Shown here: piece after piece, positions 7,117-15,811 of the stretch
Position numbering within the stretch: the first letter of the stretch is position 1
Layout of the letters: each line of letters starts with the position of its first letter
Origin: Anaerostipes amylophilus
GTDB taxonomy: Bacteria > Bacillota > Clostridia > Lachnospirales > Lachnospiraceae
Direction: 5' to 3'
DNA length: 64,000 nucleotides
Assembly (NCBI RefSeq): GCF_025567365.1
Contig: NZ_JAOQJG010000003.1
Span: forward strand, 62,001 to 126,000
The notes under the pieces: model-generated
Databases searched by the model: none
What the model saw: the letters and a program-made list of their open reading frames with translations, nothing else
Told to the model about the DNA's origin: nothing
Made by a program: the position numbers and the translations under genes

Positions 7117-8139
7117 ATGGAACATATACAGAAAGACGATATTATCATCAGAAAAGGAATTTTACATATATTAGATAGTCATACAGGTTACCTTGGGCTA
7201 TCCAGCCAGCTTCTTGATATGGGACCAGATCTTATGGAATTTGTCAGAGGGCATATTTTTAAGATTATGGAAAGTGATGATGCGAAAAGATGTCAGTTTG
7301 ATGGCAGTGTTTCACCAATTTTAAGTCTGTTAGAAAGCATGGATGAGACCGATGACGAGAGTTTTATTGAGGCAACGAGAATACTTGGAGAAAATTTATT
7401 TGACATCATGTGTGATAGTGTTACAATCCCAGCAGGAGATTTACTTTGTGTTACATTTCAAGTTCAAAGTGTAGTTCATCTGGCATTGCTAAAAATGAAT
7501 TATAAGGTGACATATGTGCATCAGGAAGAAGAAGATGTACAGGCAAATGATATCGTGAAACAAAGAGTTATGCCGACAGATTCGGCAAAACTTACAGAAG
7601 CAGTTATTATTGATCTGTCAGAATATAAAGTGCGATTGGTAGAAAAGAAATATGAGATGTTAAATGGAGATAAGATCAATTATCTGTCAGAACGTTTTTT
7701 ACAATGTTATGCAGATCTTGCACCAAAAAAGAAATTTCAGATTTTAAATAAAGTCATCAATGATATCAACAATCATTATCCAGAAGATGGTATTGCAAAA
7801 AGGCTGGATATGAAAAGCCGTTTAAGAGAAGAATTTTCAGAGAATCAGGCGTTTAAAGTTAATGAGATCGGAGATAAACTTTTTGGAAATCATCAAGGAA
7901 AGAAACAGGAATTTGATGAGAAGATTGAACGATACGATATGCAGTATGATACATTTACTGTAGCAAAGGAAAATACAGTAAAGAGACTTGAATATCAGAT
8001 GCTAGAAACAGATACAGGGATTGAGATTAAGATTCCAATGGAAGAATATAATATGAAAGATAATGTTGAGATCATTGAAGAATCAGGTGGTGGAAGCACG
8101 ATCATCATTAAGAATATTGAGAGCGTAAAAATTAAATAA
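7117..8139 (+). CDS. NdpA/YejK-family nucleoid-associated protein
   Basis: The 340-aa soluble protein looks like the 37-kDa nucleoid-associated family (NA37, NdpA/YejK), which binds DNA and whose exact role in Firmicutes is unclear. Typical features are the N-terminal segment with paired aspartates (ILDSHTGYLGLSSQLLD), a central region around PAGDLLCVTF and the C-terminal half rich in charged helices. AAAGGAG precedes the ATG. It is monocistronic, with a terminator after it and a promoter plus the orphan riboswitch upstream. The family call rests on overall sequence character, since there are no catalytic residues to check. Confidence 0.72.
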   Translation: MEHIQKDDIIIRKGILHILDSHTGYLGLSSQLLDMGPDLMEFVRGHIFKIMESDDAKRCQFDGSVSPILSLLESMDETDDESFIEATRILGENLFDIMCDSVTIPAGDLLCVTFQVQSVVHLALLKMNYKVTYVHQEEEDVQANDIVKQRVMPTDSAKLTEAVIIDLSEYKVRLVEKKYEMLNGDKINYLSERFLQCYADLAPKKKFQILNKVINDINNHYPEDGIAKRLDMKSRLREEFSENQAFKVNEIGDKLFGNHQGKKQEFDEKIERYDMQYDTFTVAKENTVKRLEYQMLETDTGIEIKIPMEEYNMKDNVEIIEESGGGSTIIIKNIESVKIK

Positions 8140-8144
8140 AAACA

Positions 8145-8183
8145 AATCCCGAATCCAACAGAATGAATGGATTCGGGATTTTT
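8145..8183. terminator. Bidirectional terminator between convergent genes
   Basis: AATCCCGAATCCA and TGGATTCGGGATT pair over 13 bp with T-runs on both strands. It serves the NdpA-like gene on the plus strand and the CoA-transferase on the minus strand. Confidence 0.88.
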
Positions 8184-8227
8184 AAAATTTGGAAAATTTA
8201 AAAAACTATTAAACCTCTTTTGGAAGT

Positions 8228-9568
8228 TTATTTATTAGATCTTCTCCAGATATGAGCAGTTTCAGCATCTTTGATCAGCTGGTCTCTGAAGTCTGGATGA
8301 GCGATGTTAATTAATGCTTCAGCACGTTCCCATGTAGACTTACCTTTTAAGTTAGCCATACCATATTCGGTAACAATATAGTGAGCATTTGCACGAGTAT
8401 CAGTAACGATAGATCCATTATGTAATGTAGGAAGGATTCTTGAGAATGTCTCACCTTTCTTATTTGTGAAAGTAGAAGACAAGCATACGAAACTCTTACC
8501 ACCATTAGATAAGTGAGCACCCATAACGAAGTCAAGCTGTCCGCCGGCACCACTGATCTGACGAATTCCTGAAGATTCAGCACTGATCTGTCCATAAAGG
8601 TCAATATCTACCGCATTATTGATAGAGATAAAGTTATCAATGGATGAAATAGTAGCAATGCTGTTTGTATAATCAACAGGAGCACTCATGCATGCTGGGT
8701 TATCATTTAAATAATCATATAACTTCTTAGTACCTGCTGCGAAAGCATATGTCTGACGATAACGATCGATGTTTTTATTAGCTCCAGTAATCTTACCAGC
8801 TTTTGCAATATCAACGAACGCATCAACGTACATTTCTGTATGAACACCTAAGTCCTTTAAGTCAGATTCTGCGATCAGAGATCCAACGGCATTTGGCATA
8901 CCACCAATACCAAGCTGTAAACAAGCTCCATCAGGAATCTGATCAACGATCAGTTTTGCAACTGCCTGATCAACTTCAGTCGCAGCTCCTCCGCCACCTA
9001 ATTCATCGATTGCTGGATTATTTCCTTCAACGATCATATCAACTTTGGAAATATGGATTCCTTCTTCAAATCCTCCAAGGCAACGAGGCATATTCTCATT
9101 AACCTCAACGATAACGCATTTTGCTTTCTCAAGCATAGCAGCTGTATGAGATGCACTAGGACCAAAGTTGAAATATCCGTGAGCATCCATAGGTGCAACC
9201 TGCATCATAACGACATCAGTTTCTGGAAGATAATCACGATAGTAGCTTGGTAATTCAGAGTAACGAATTGGTGCATAGAAAGAGAATCCTTCATTGATCC
9301 ATTTTCTTTCTAAACCACCCATGTGCCAGGAATTCCATGTGAAATGGTCCGCTGGATTTTCAATCTGAGTGATTGCCAGTGGGCGCATAACGATACCACC
9401 ATGGATCTGGATATTTTCAAGATCTGGCATACGTTTTGCCAGTGCTTCATCTAAAGCTACTGGAGTTGTTACGCACCATCCATATTCCAGACGGTCTCCA
9501 GATTTTACAACCTTAACTGCTTCATCTGCTGTTGTTAATTTTTTTTGATATTCTTGCGTGAATGACAT
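8228..9568 (-). CDS. but: Butyryl-CoA:acetate CoA-transferase
   Basis: It transfers CoA from butyryl-CoA to external acetate and releases butyrate, the final step of the main colonic butyrate route. It is 446 aa and shows the acetyl-CoA hydrolase/transferase family pattern: GYFNFGPSASHT (131-142), GGGGAATEVD (191-200), the QLGIGGMPNAV loop (218-228) and HTEMYVDAF (243-251). Glu245 in HTEM is the likely acyl-carrying glutamate by comparison with 4-hydroxybutyrate CoA-transferase. The C-terminal half has YGMANLKGKS. AGGAGG precedes the ATG. It faces the butyrate operon at under 2 kb distance, so all pathway steps are in one locus. Confidence 0.92.
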   Translation of the reverse strand: MSFTQEYQKKLTTADEAVKVVKSGDRLEYGWCVTTPVALDEALAKRMPDLENIQIHGGIVMRPLAITQIENPADHFTWNSWHMGGLERKWINEGFSFYAPIRYSELPSYYRDYLPETDVVMMQVAPMDAHGYFNFGPSASHTAAMLEKAKCVIVEVNENMPRCLGGFEEGIHISKVDMIVEGNNPAIDELGGGGAATEVDQAVAKLIVDQIPDGACLQLGIGGMPNAVGSLIAESDLKDLGVHTEMYVDAFVDIAKAGKITGANKNIDRYRQTYAFAAGTKKLYDYLNDNPACMSAPVDYTNSIATISSIDNFISINNAVDIDLYGQISAESSGIRQISGAGGQLDFVMGAHLSNGGKSFVCLSSTFTNKKGETFSRILPTLHNGSIVTDTRANAHYIVTEYGMANLKGKSTWERAEALINIAHPDFRDQLIKDAETAHIWRRSNK

Positions 9569-9612
9569 AATAAGTCCTCCTAAAAATAAATTAGATGAAA
9601 TCTAAGTTTCAT

Positions 9613-9659
9613 TGTTAACACACTAGTTATATTTTATCATTTTGAATGTGTAAGTACAA
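9613..9659 (-). promoter_or_regulatory. Promoter of but, with a palindrome near the start site
   Basis: Read on the minus strand, TTGTAC (9659-9654), a 17-nt spacer and TAAAAT (9636-9631) form a promoter starting near 9624. The palindrome TGTTAACA (9613-9620) lies just at or after the start site, a position suited to a repressor. It resembles part of a Rex site but is incomplete. Confidence 0.55.
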
Positions 9660-9813
9660 GAGAAAATGTTAAAAAATTATCAAAGTATCTTAAAAAAACC
9701 AAAAAAATTATGAAAATTGATTCTATAAAAATACATAAAAGTATAAAAAAACAGTAGTTATTTTAGAAAGATTGCACTATAATAGGAAGTTGTATTTAGG
9801 AGGGATAAAACAA

Positions 9814-11199
9814 ATGGAAAATAAAAAACTAACATGGAAACATTATCTTGGAATTGCAGTTGTTGCGGTACTGGTAATCTATTTTGTGATTGGTTTTTAC
9901 TTCAGTAAGAAATTCTTCTGGGGAACTAAGATCAATGGAATGAATGTTGCTGGAAAGACAGCAGATGAAGTTGTTGAGATTTTCAATAAGAATGCAAGTG
10001 ACTATTCTTTAACTATCAAGGAAAGAAAAGGAAAGACAGAAACATTAACAAGTGATCAGGTTAAAACCAAGTTTGAAGGTGCCGATGAGATTAAACAGAT
10101 TAAAGAAGATCAAGGATCATTTGGATGGATTAAAGGACTATTTGGTACAGAACATTATGACAATGTGACAATGTATTCTTATGATACAAAGTCTTTCAAT
10201 AAAGCATATAAGAAACTAGATGCATTCAATAGTAAGAAGATGATCAAGACGGCGAATGCAAAACCAGTATATAAAGATGGAAAATTCATCATCCAGAAAG
10301 AAGAGGAAGGAACAGAACTTAAGGAAGATATAGCAGCAAAGAAGATTGGACAAGCTGTCAAAGATGGAATTCCTTCAATTTCTCTGGATAAAGAGAACTG
10401 CTATAACAATCCAGAATATACATCTAAGAGTGACAAGCTTGTAAGTCTTACAAAAGAGATGAACAAGAAGTTAAAAGGAAGTATTACATATAAATTTGGA
10501 AAACAGGTAGTTGTTCTTGATAAGAATACATACAGTAGCTGGTTAAAGACCAAGAAAGATTATTCAGGATATAAAGTAGACAAAAATGCAATGGAAAACT
10601 GGCTATTAAAATTTATGTATAAATACAATACACAGTATGGATGGCATAAGTTTAAAACACATGATGGACGTACAAAGAAGATCTATGGTGGACCATATGG
10701 ATGGCGTATCAGTAAAGACAAAGAAATGGCTTCTGTAAAGAAGATGTTAAAAGAAGGAACAACAGAAACAAGAGAGCCATACTGGAGAGAAAAAGCGAAA
10801 GTCTATGATGGTGTTAACGGAGATATCGGAGATACTTATGTAGAAGTAGATATGGGTGCACAGACTGTTTATTATTATAAAAAAGGAAAATTAAAATTTG
10901 CGACAGCTTGTGTTACTGGTAAGCTTACAGCAGACCGTAAGACACCAGAATGTGTTGCGTATATTCTTTATAAACAGCCAAGTGCGACATTAAGTGGACA
11001 GGGATACAGTTCTGACGTTAAATACTGGATGCCATTCATTGGCAATGTAGGATTCCACTCTGCACCATGGAGAGGATCCTTTGGTGGAAGTGAATATGTT
11101 TCTAACGGATCTCATGGATGCGTTAACCTTCCAACATCTTCCGCAGCAACATTATACAAATTAGTAAGCCAGGGTGATCCGGTTGTAACATACTATTAA
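9814..11199 (+). CDS. L,D-transpeptidase with peptidoglycan-binding domain
   Basis: A membrane-anchored wall cross-linking enzyme. Residues about 10-32 form one transmembrane segment (signal anchor). A VanW/YoaR-type peptidoglycan-binding region follows (TKINGMNVAGKTADE...), and the C-terminal YkuD catalytic domain carries SHGCVNLP with the nucleophile Cys436. Total length is 461 aa. The ATG at 9814 is chosen because AGGAGG (9798-9803) precedes it; the in-frame ATG at 9772 overlaps the TATAAT (9778-9783) that is the probable -10. It makes 3-3 cross-links or anchors proteins by family knowledge. It is monocistronic with its own terminator. Confidence 0.88.
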   Translation: MENKKLTWKHYLGIAVVAVLVIYFVIGFYFSKKFFWGTKINGMNVAGKTADEVVEIFNKNASDYSLTIKERKGKTETLTSDQVKTKFEGADEIKQIKEDQGSFGWIKGLFGTEHYDNVTMYSYDTKSFNKAYKKLDAFNSKKMIKTANAKPVYKDGKFIIQKEEEGTELKEDIAAKKIGQAVKDGIPSISLDKENCYNNPEYTSKSDKLVSLTKEMNKKLKGSITYKFGKQVVVLDKNTYSSWLKTKKDYSGYKVDKNAMENWLLKFMYKYNTQYGWHKFKTHDGRTKKIYGGPYGWRISKDKEMASVKKMLKEGTTETREPYWREKAKVYDGVNGDIGDTYVEVDMGAQTVYYYKKGKLKFATACVTGKLTADRKTPECVAYILYKQPSATLSGQGYSSDVKYWMPFIGNVGFHSAPWRGSFGGSEYVSNGSHGCVNLPTSSAATLYKLVSQGDPVVTYY

Positions 11200-11207
11200 T
11201 AAAAATA

Positions 11208-11243
11208 CAGGGGAGTTTGCCAATAAACTTCCCTGCTTTTTTA
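11208..11243 (+). terminator. Terminator after the L,D-transpeptidase gene
   Basis: CAGGG...AGTTT pairs with AAACT...CCCTG across a short loop, with one mismatch, and is followed by TTTTTT. Confidence 0.85.
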
Positions 11244-11308
11244 TTGTTGGTGGAGAATCCTTAAAAAACAGGACTCATTAATATAAGCAAATAAAAGGAA
11301 ATAATGAA

Positions 11309-11863
11309 ATGAGAATTACTATGACAGATTGGATCCATCAGGTATTGGATGGATATATCAAAGAAGGAGACTGCTGCATTGATGCAACGATGGGAAAAGG
11401 TGGAGATACTTATTATTTATGCAGTAAAACAGGAATAGATGGAAAAGTATATGCCTTTGATGTGCAGGAGGATGCATTAAGACAAACAAAAGAAAAGTTA
11501 GATAAGCATGAAATGAATGCAAAACTGATCCTGGATGGACACGAACATATGAAAAAGTACGTCAAAGAATCAGAAGTATCCTGTATTATGTTTAATCTTG
11601 GCTATCTTCCGGGTGGAGATCACCATCTTGCAACGAAGACAAACACAACGATTGAGGCAATACAAGCAGGGTTTGAGCTGCTAAAAACTGGTGGGATCAT
11701 GAGTATCTGTATTTACAGTGGAGGAGATAGTGGATTTGAGGAACGAGATGGTGTACTTGAATACTTAAGTCAGCTGGATGATCGTAAATATTTTATTGCA
11801 AGACAGGACTTCCCGAACAAGAAAAACAATCCGCCAATGCCAGTATTTATCATAAAATTATAA
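11309..11863 (+). CDS. mnmM: Class I SAM-dependent methyltransferase, MnmM (YtqB) family
   Basis: The 184-aa protein has the class I methyltransferase fold: CIDATMGKGGDT (SAM motif I, about residues 22-33), an acidic end of strand 2 (AFDVQ) and the family signature FNLGYLPGGDH (95-105). The PF06962 'rRNA methylase' family includes B. subtilis YtqB, shown to methylate the wobble uridine intermediate nm5(s2)U in tRNA. By homology it should make mnm5(s2)U in the cytosol. AAAAGGAA precedes the ATG at 11309; a second ATG at 11304 is out of frame. The symbol is by family, not proven here. Confidence 0.8.
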   Translation: MRITMTDWIHQVLDGYIKEGDCCIDATMGKGGDTYYLCSKTGIDGKVYAFDVQEDALRQTKEKLDKHEMNAKLILDGHEHMKKYVKESEVSCIMFNLGYLPGGDHHLATKTNTTIEAIQAGFELLKTGGIMSICIYSGGDSGFEERDGVLEYLSQLDDRKYFIARQDFPNKKNNPPMPVFIIKL

Positions 11864-11935
11864 TAAAGAAACAATGGATTCCATATACTTGTATTATATT
11901 GAATTTTCGATGAATAAAAAGAAAGGTATGAGGAT

Positions 11936-13114
11936 ATGAAAACCATTGTTTTTGTTTTTTTATATATGATCATATGCAGTGTACAGATATATTCGATATC
12001 AGCAGACGAATTAAATTTAAATGCAAAGGCAGCTGTGATCATGGATGCTGAAAGCGGCAAGATTCTCTATGGAAAATCTAAGGACCAGAAAATGCCAAAT
12101 GCAAGTACGACAAAGATTTTAACGTGTTTATATATTTTAGAACATTGTGATATTGAAAAGAAGGCTAAAGTTTCCAAAAATGCTGCAATACAGCCGAAAG
12201 TAAGATTAGGGGTTAGAGAAGGAGAAAGTTATAAAGTGAAAGATCTACTTTATGGACTGATGCTGGAATCTTATAATGATTGTGCAGTAGTGCTGGCAGA
12301 ATACGCCGCAGGAAGTGTAGAAAAATTTGAAAAAAGAGTCAATCAGTTGGCAGGAAAACTTGGAGCATCCAATACACATTTTGTAACACCAAATGGACTG
12401 GATGGGACAGACAAGAACGGAAGGCATGAAACAACCGCACAGGATTTGGCAAAGATTATGGCATCTTGCATTAAGAATCAGCACTTCCTTGAAATTACAC
12501 AGGCAAAACAGCATACATTTACGGATGACAGTGGGAAGAGAAGGTTTACCTGTAACAATCATAATGCATTGTTATCTACTATGCAGGGAGCTATATCTGG
12601 GAAGACAGGGTATACTTCGAAAGCGGGATATTGCTATGTCGGAGCAGTGAAGCAGAAAAATATGACGATGACACTTTCAGTTCTTGCAAGTGGATGGCCG
12701 CCACATAAAACCTATAAATGGAACGATGTAAGAAAGCTGGTCCAATATGCCACAGATCATTACGAGAAACGAGAGATTGTTGCAGATACAAGTAAGATCA
12801 AAGAGATTTATGTAAAAGATGGCTTAAAACAAAAAGTCTTATTAAAAACAGGAAATCTGAAAGTTTCATTTCTGGTAAAGAAAACGGATCAGATAAAGGT
12901 TGAGAGTATTTTGCCTTCATACGTTGATGCCCCTGTGAAAAAAGGGCAAAAGATTGGAGAAATTCGATATCTGGTCAATGGGAAAAGTCAAAAGGCCATA
13001 CCTGTTTACACAAAACAGAACATAAAACGGAAAGATTACTGGTACTATTTTGAGAAAATTATTCAAAGATTTACGCTGACACGAGAATGTGCTATGATAA
13101 AACAGATAAGATAA
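11936..13114 (+). CDS. D-alanyl-D-alanine carboxypeptidase (peptidase S11)
   Basis: This low-molecular-weight penicillin-binding protein trims the terminal D-Ala of stem peptides. A signal peptide covers about residues 1-22. The three active-site motifs are present: S57-T-T-K60 (SxxK), S112-Y-N114 (SxN) and K223-T-G225 (KTG). A C-terminal beta domain follows (about 285-360, DacA/DacF-type), then a short tail that could serve as a membrane anchor. It is 392 aa. Its stop lies just before the next gene, with the next ribosome site directly after, so the two are probably cotranscribed. Confidence 0.9.
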   Translation: MKTIVFVFLYMIICSVQIYSISADELNLNAKAAVIMDAESGKILYGKSKDQKMPNASTTKILTCLYILEHCDIEKKAKVSKNAAIQPKVRLGVREGESYKVKDLLYGLMLESYNDCAVVLAEYAAGSVEKFEKRVNQLAGKLGASNTHFVTPNGLDGTDKNGRHETTAQDLAKIMASCIKNQHFLEITQAKQHTFTDDSGKRRFTCNNHNALLSTMQGAISGKTGYTSKAGYCYVGAVKQKNMTMTLSVLASGWPPHKTYKWNDVRKLVQYATDHYEKREIVADTSKIKEIYVKDGLKQKVLLKTGNLKVSFLVKKTDQIKVESILPSYVDAPVKKGQKIGEIRYLVNGKSQKAIPVYTKQNIKRKDYWYYFEKIIQRFTLTRECAMIKQIR

Positions 13115-13132
13115 ATGCGAGGAGGCGAAACA

Positions 13133-13480
13133 ATGCTGTTTTTAGAATATCCCAAATGTAGTACCTGCAAGAAAGCAAAGAAATGGTTGGATGAACATGG
13201 CGTATCCTATGAAGACCGCCATATCATCGAAGACAATCCAACCGCCGAAGAACTAAAAGACTGGCATCAAAGAAGCGGACTGCCGCTGAAACGATTTTTT
13301 AATACAAGTGGCATGAAATACCGTGAACTTGGATTGAAAGATCAATTACCAGAAATGTCAGAAGAAGAACAATATGAATTGCTTGCAACAGACGGAATGT
13401 TAGTAAAACGACCACTGATTGTAGGAGATGATTTCGTGCTGATTGGATTTAAAGAAGCACAATGGAAGGAGACATTATAG
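13133..13480 (+). CDS. ArsC/Spx-family thioredoxin-fold protein
   Basis: The 115-aa protein has the ArsC-family start LFLEYPKCSTCKKAKKWL with a CxxC pair (CSTC) and the later segment KRFFNTSG and KRPLIVGDDFVLIGFKE. The family includes glutaredoxin-linked arsenate reductases and the RNA-polymerase regulators Spx/MgsR; the sequence alone does not separate them. No arsenic genes are nearby, so a redox or unknown role is as likely as arsenate reduction. GAGGAGG just upstream fixes the ATG at 13133 rather than 13115. The next gene starts at the base after its stop. Confidence 0.82.
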   Translation: MLFLEYPKCSTCKKAKKWLDEHGVSYEDRHIIEDNPTAEELKDWHQRSGLPLKRFFNTSGMKYRELGLKDQLPEMSEEEQYELLATDGMLVKRPLIVGDDFVLIGFKEAQWKETL

Positions 13481-14863
13481 ATGAATCGAGCAAATGCATG
13501 GACAACATATGAAGAAGCAGATTTAAAGGCGTTAGAAGAACTTTGTAAGGAATACAAAGATTTCTTATCCAATGGAAAGACAGAAAGAGAATGCGTGGCA
13601 CAATCTATAGAACTGGCAGAGAAAGCCGGATATCAGGATTTAGAAGAACTGATCAAGAATCAGACACCATTAAAAGCAGGTGATAAAGTTTATCGCACAT
13701 GGATGGAGAAAACGATCGTATTATTCCAGATTGGAGAAGATGCGATCGAAGACGGATTAAATATTTTAGGAGCCCATATCGATTCCCCAAGACTGGATTT
13801 AAAACAAAATCCATTATATGAAGATACAGAGATGGCATTATTAGACACACACTACTATGGTGGAGTCAAAAAATACCAGTGGGTTACACTTCCAATGGCA
13901 TTACACGGAGTTGTAGTTAAAAAAGATGGAACAAGAGTCAACATCTGTATTGGAGAAAAAGACGAAGATCCAGTAGTGGGAATTACAGATCTTTTAATCC
14001 ATTTATCAGGAAAACAGATGCAGAAGAAAGGGAATGTGATCGTAGAAGGAGAAGACCTTAACGTTCTGATCGGAAGTAAACCATTAAAAGACGAAGAAAA
14101 AGAAGCAGTTAAGAAACAGCTGTTACAGTTATTAGATGAAGAATACGGAATAGAAGAAGAAGACTTCTTATCCGCAGAGATTGAAGTCGTACCAGCAGGA
14201 AAAGCAAGAGACTTTGGATTAGATCGCAGCATGATCATGTCCTACGGACAAGATGACAGAGTCTGTGCCTATACATCATTAGCAGCTATGTTAAATGTAG
14301 AAGCAACAAAGAGAACATCCTGCTGCATCTTAGTAGATAAAGAAGAGATCGGAAGTGTTGGAGCAACTGGAATGCACTCTAAATTCTTTGAAAATACAGT
14401 CGCGGAAATCTTAGCCTTAACAGGAGATTACAATGACCTGAGATTAAGAAGAACCCTGCAGAATTCCTACATGCTATCATCCGACGTAAGCGCAGCCTTC
14501 GATCCAAACTATCCAAGTGTTATGGAGAAGAAAAACTGTGCATATTTCGGAAAGGGCTTAGTATTAAACAAATACACCGGAGCCAGAGGAAAATCAGGAT
14601 CCAATGATGCAAACCCAGAATACATCGCCCAGTTAAGAAAGATCTTTGATGATGCAAAAGTAGCGTTTCAGACAGCTGAACTTGGAAAAGTTGACGAAGG
14701 AGGCGGAGGAACGATCGCTTACATTCCAGCAGCCTACAGCATGAATGTCATCGACTGTGGCGTTGCAGTTCTAAGCATGCATGCACCATGGGAAATCACA
14801 AGTAAGTCCGATATCTATGAAGTGGAAAAAGGATATGAGGCATTCTTGAAGAATTGTAGATAA
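13481..14863 (+). CDS. M18-family aminopeptidase
   Basis: A cytosolic zinc aminopeptidase of 460 aa, the size typical of the bacterial M18 family. The metal and catalytic segments are visible: AHIDSPRLDL (first metal His), HYYGGVKKYQW, CCILVDKEEIGSVG (catalytic Glu pair), SSDVSAAFDPNYP and the C-terminal SMHAPWEI with the last metal His. It starts directly after the ArsC-family gene, with AAGGAGA as ribosome site inside that gene's end. A terminator hairpin lies 24 bp after its stop. Confidence 0.92.
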   Translation: MNRANAWTTYEEADLKALEELCKEYKDFLSNGKTERECVAQSIELAEKAGYQDLEELIKNQTPLKAGDKVYRTWMEKTIVLFQIGEDAIEDGLNILGAHIDSPRLDLKQNPLYEDTEMALLDTHYYGGVKKYQWVTLPMALHGVVVKKDGTRVNICIGEKDEDPVVGITDLLIHLSGKQMQKKGNVIVEGEDLNVLIGSKPLKDEEKEAVKKQLLQLLDEEYGIEEEDFLSAEIEVVPAGKARDFGLDRSMIMSYGQDDRVCAYTSLAAMLNVEATKRTSCCILVDKEEIGSVGATGMHSKFFENTVAEILALTGDYNDLRLRRTLQNSYMLSSDVSAAFDPNYPSVMEKKNCAYFGKGLVLNKYTGARGKSGSNDANPEYIAQLRKIFDDAKVAFQTAELGKVDEGGGGTIAYIPAAYSMNVIDCGVAVLSMHAPWEITSKSDIYEVEKGYEAFLKNCR

Positions 14864-14886
14864 AATTTGATAAGATATGTGAAGAT

Positions 14887-14925
14887 AAGCTGATATCACA
14901 GAAATATGTGGTGTCAGCTTGTTTT
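14887..14925 (+). terminator. Terminator after the M18 aminopeptidase gene
   Basis: AAGCTGATATCAC (14887-14899) pairs with GTGGTGTCAGCTT (14908-14920) over 13 bp including two G-U pairs, followed by GTTTT. Confidence 0.75.
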
Positions 14926-14967
14926 AATATAGGGGGGATATGATATAGTATAAAAAATGGATATCTT

Positions 14968-15159
14968 TTGAAGATGGCCTGGGCGAATGTGCAAAGAGAT
15001 GAATATAAGTTAGCTGAAATGGCATTAGATCAGCTCATCTTGGAAAATTTAAGATTTCCTCAATTCCAGCAGATTTATTTTTTAAGAATAATTGTAGCGG
15101 TAGGAGAAGGAGAGAAACAAAAGAAGCCAAAGATGGAACATTCAATAATACCGAAATAG
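14968..15159 (+). pseudogene. Short unrecognised ORF, probably a remnant
   Basis: A 63-codon open frame (MAWANVQRDEYKLAEMALDQ near its start) lies alone in a 419-bp gap. It has no good ribosome site at its ATG, no recognisable domain and a very basic tail. It may be a decayed coding fragment or chance. The rest of the gap holds the terminator at 14887-14925 and the inverted repeat at 15182-15254. Confidence 0.2.
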
Positions 15160-15181
15160 TATCCAATACATTAAAGTATAA

Positions 15182-15254
15182 GAAGAATTGCTCTATCATC
15201 TGGCACAGAACCGTATGAACACGCGTTCCGAGCCAGATGATAGAGCAATTCTTC
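15182..15254. repeat. Perfect 23-bp inverted repeat with 27-nt spacer
   Basis: Arms at 15182-15204 and 15232-15254 are exact reverse complements (GAAGAATTGCTC...CTGGC and its complement). The spacer contains ACGCGTTCC. The stem is much longer than a normal terminator and has only TTCTTCATTT afterwards. It lies between the M18 gene and the convergent glyoxalase-family gene. It could be a bidirectional terminator, a small mobile-element remnant or a structured RNA. Confidence 0.7.
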
Positions 15255-15282
15255 ATTTATAGCCTAGATAGTATCAATCAAT

Positions 15283-15648
15283 CTATTTCGCTGGAATGAT
15301 CTCAATCCAATACCCATCCGGATCATTAATAAAATAAATCCCCATATCATGGTTCTCAAAACAAATACATCCCATCTTCTCATGAAGTGCATGCGCCTGA
15401 TCAAAATCATCTGCAGTCAAAGCAAGATGAAATTCCTCATCTCCAAGATTATAAGGCTCTTTTTGATCACGCATCCAAGTAAGCTCTAATAAGAAATCAG
15501 AAGAGTGATCGCCAAGATAAACGATCTTAAAACTTCCATCAGAAGAATCCTTTTCGCGGACAACGTCAAGTCCTAAAGCTTCTTTATAGAATTTTAAGCT
15601 CTTTTCAAGATCTAAAACGTTAAAATTAAAGTGATTAAATTGAAACAT
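15283..15648 (-). CDS. Glyoxalase I-type VOC-family protein
   Basis: The 121-aa protein is a single vicinal-oxygen-chelate unit pair: FNHFNFNVLDLEKSLKFY at the start, FLLELTW in the middle, EFHLALTADDFD and the C-terminal FINDPDGYWIEIIPA. The metal-ligand positions (N-terminal His6, Glu in LLELTW, His in EFHLAL, Glu in WIEI) are all filled, as in lactoylglutathione lyase. By family it isomerises the methylglyoxal-thiol adduct, but a clostridial organism may use a thiol other than glutathione. AAAGGA precedes the ATG on the minus strand. It appears monocistronic. Confidence 0.8.
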   Translation of the reverse strand: MFQFNHFNFNVLDLEKSLKFYKEALGLDVVREKDSSDGSFKIVYLGDHSSDFLLELTWMRDQKEPYNLGDEEFHLALTADDFDQAHALHEKMGCICFENHDMGIYFINDPDGYWIEIIPAK

Positions 15649-15751
15649 AAAAACATCCTTTCTTATTGTACTGTAATCATTTGAAAATGAATAAAAAATG
15701 ATTACAAATCTTAAAAAAAATTTAAATTTATCATATCAGCATATTTATATG

Positions 15752-15780
15752 TTTACAAGAAGAAAATGCAAAGATATAAT
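15752..15780 (+). promoter_or_regulatory. Promoter of the second L,D-transpeptidase
   Basis: TTTACA (15752-15757), a 17-nt spacer and TATAAT (15775-15780). It lies 32 bp before the chosen ATG at 15812, so the in-frame upstream ATG at 15698 cannot be the start. Confidence 0.7.
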
Positions 15781-15811
15781 AAAAAAGAACAGGCGGAAAG
15801 AAAGGAGCAAT

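Noticed and set aside
8347..8604. Minus-strand frame inside the CoA-transferase gene
   Set aside because: It is a shadow in another frame of but; it has no ribosome site and a hydrophobic, unlikely composition.
15182..15254. Integron attC-like site
   Set aside because: The stem is perfect and lacks the GTTRRRY/RYYYAAC core sites and the unpaired bases that mark attC.
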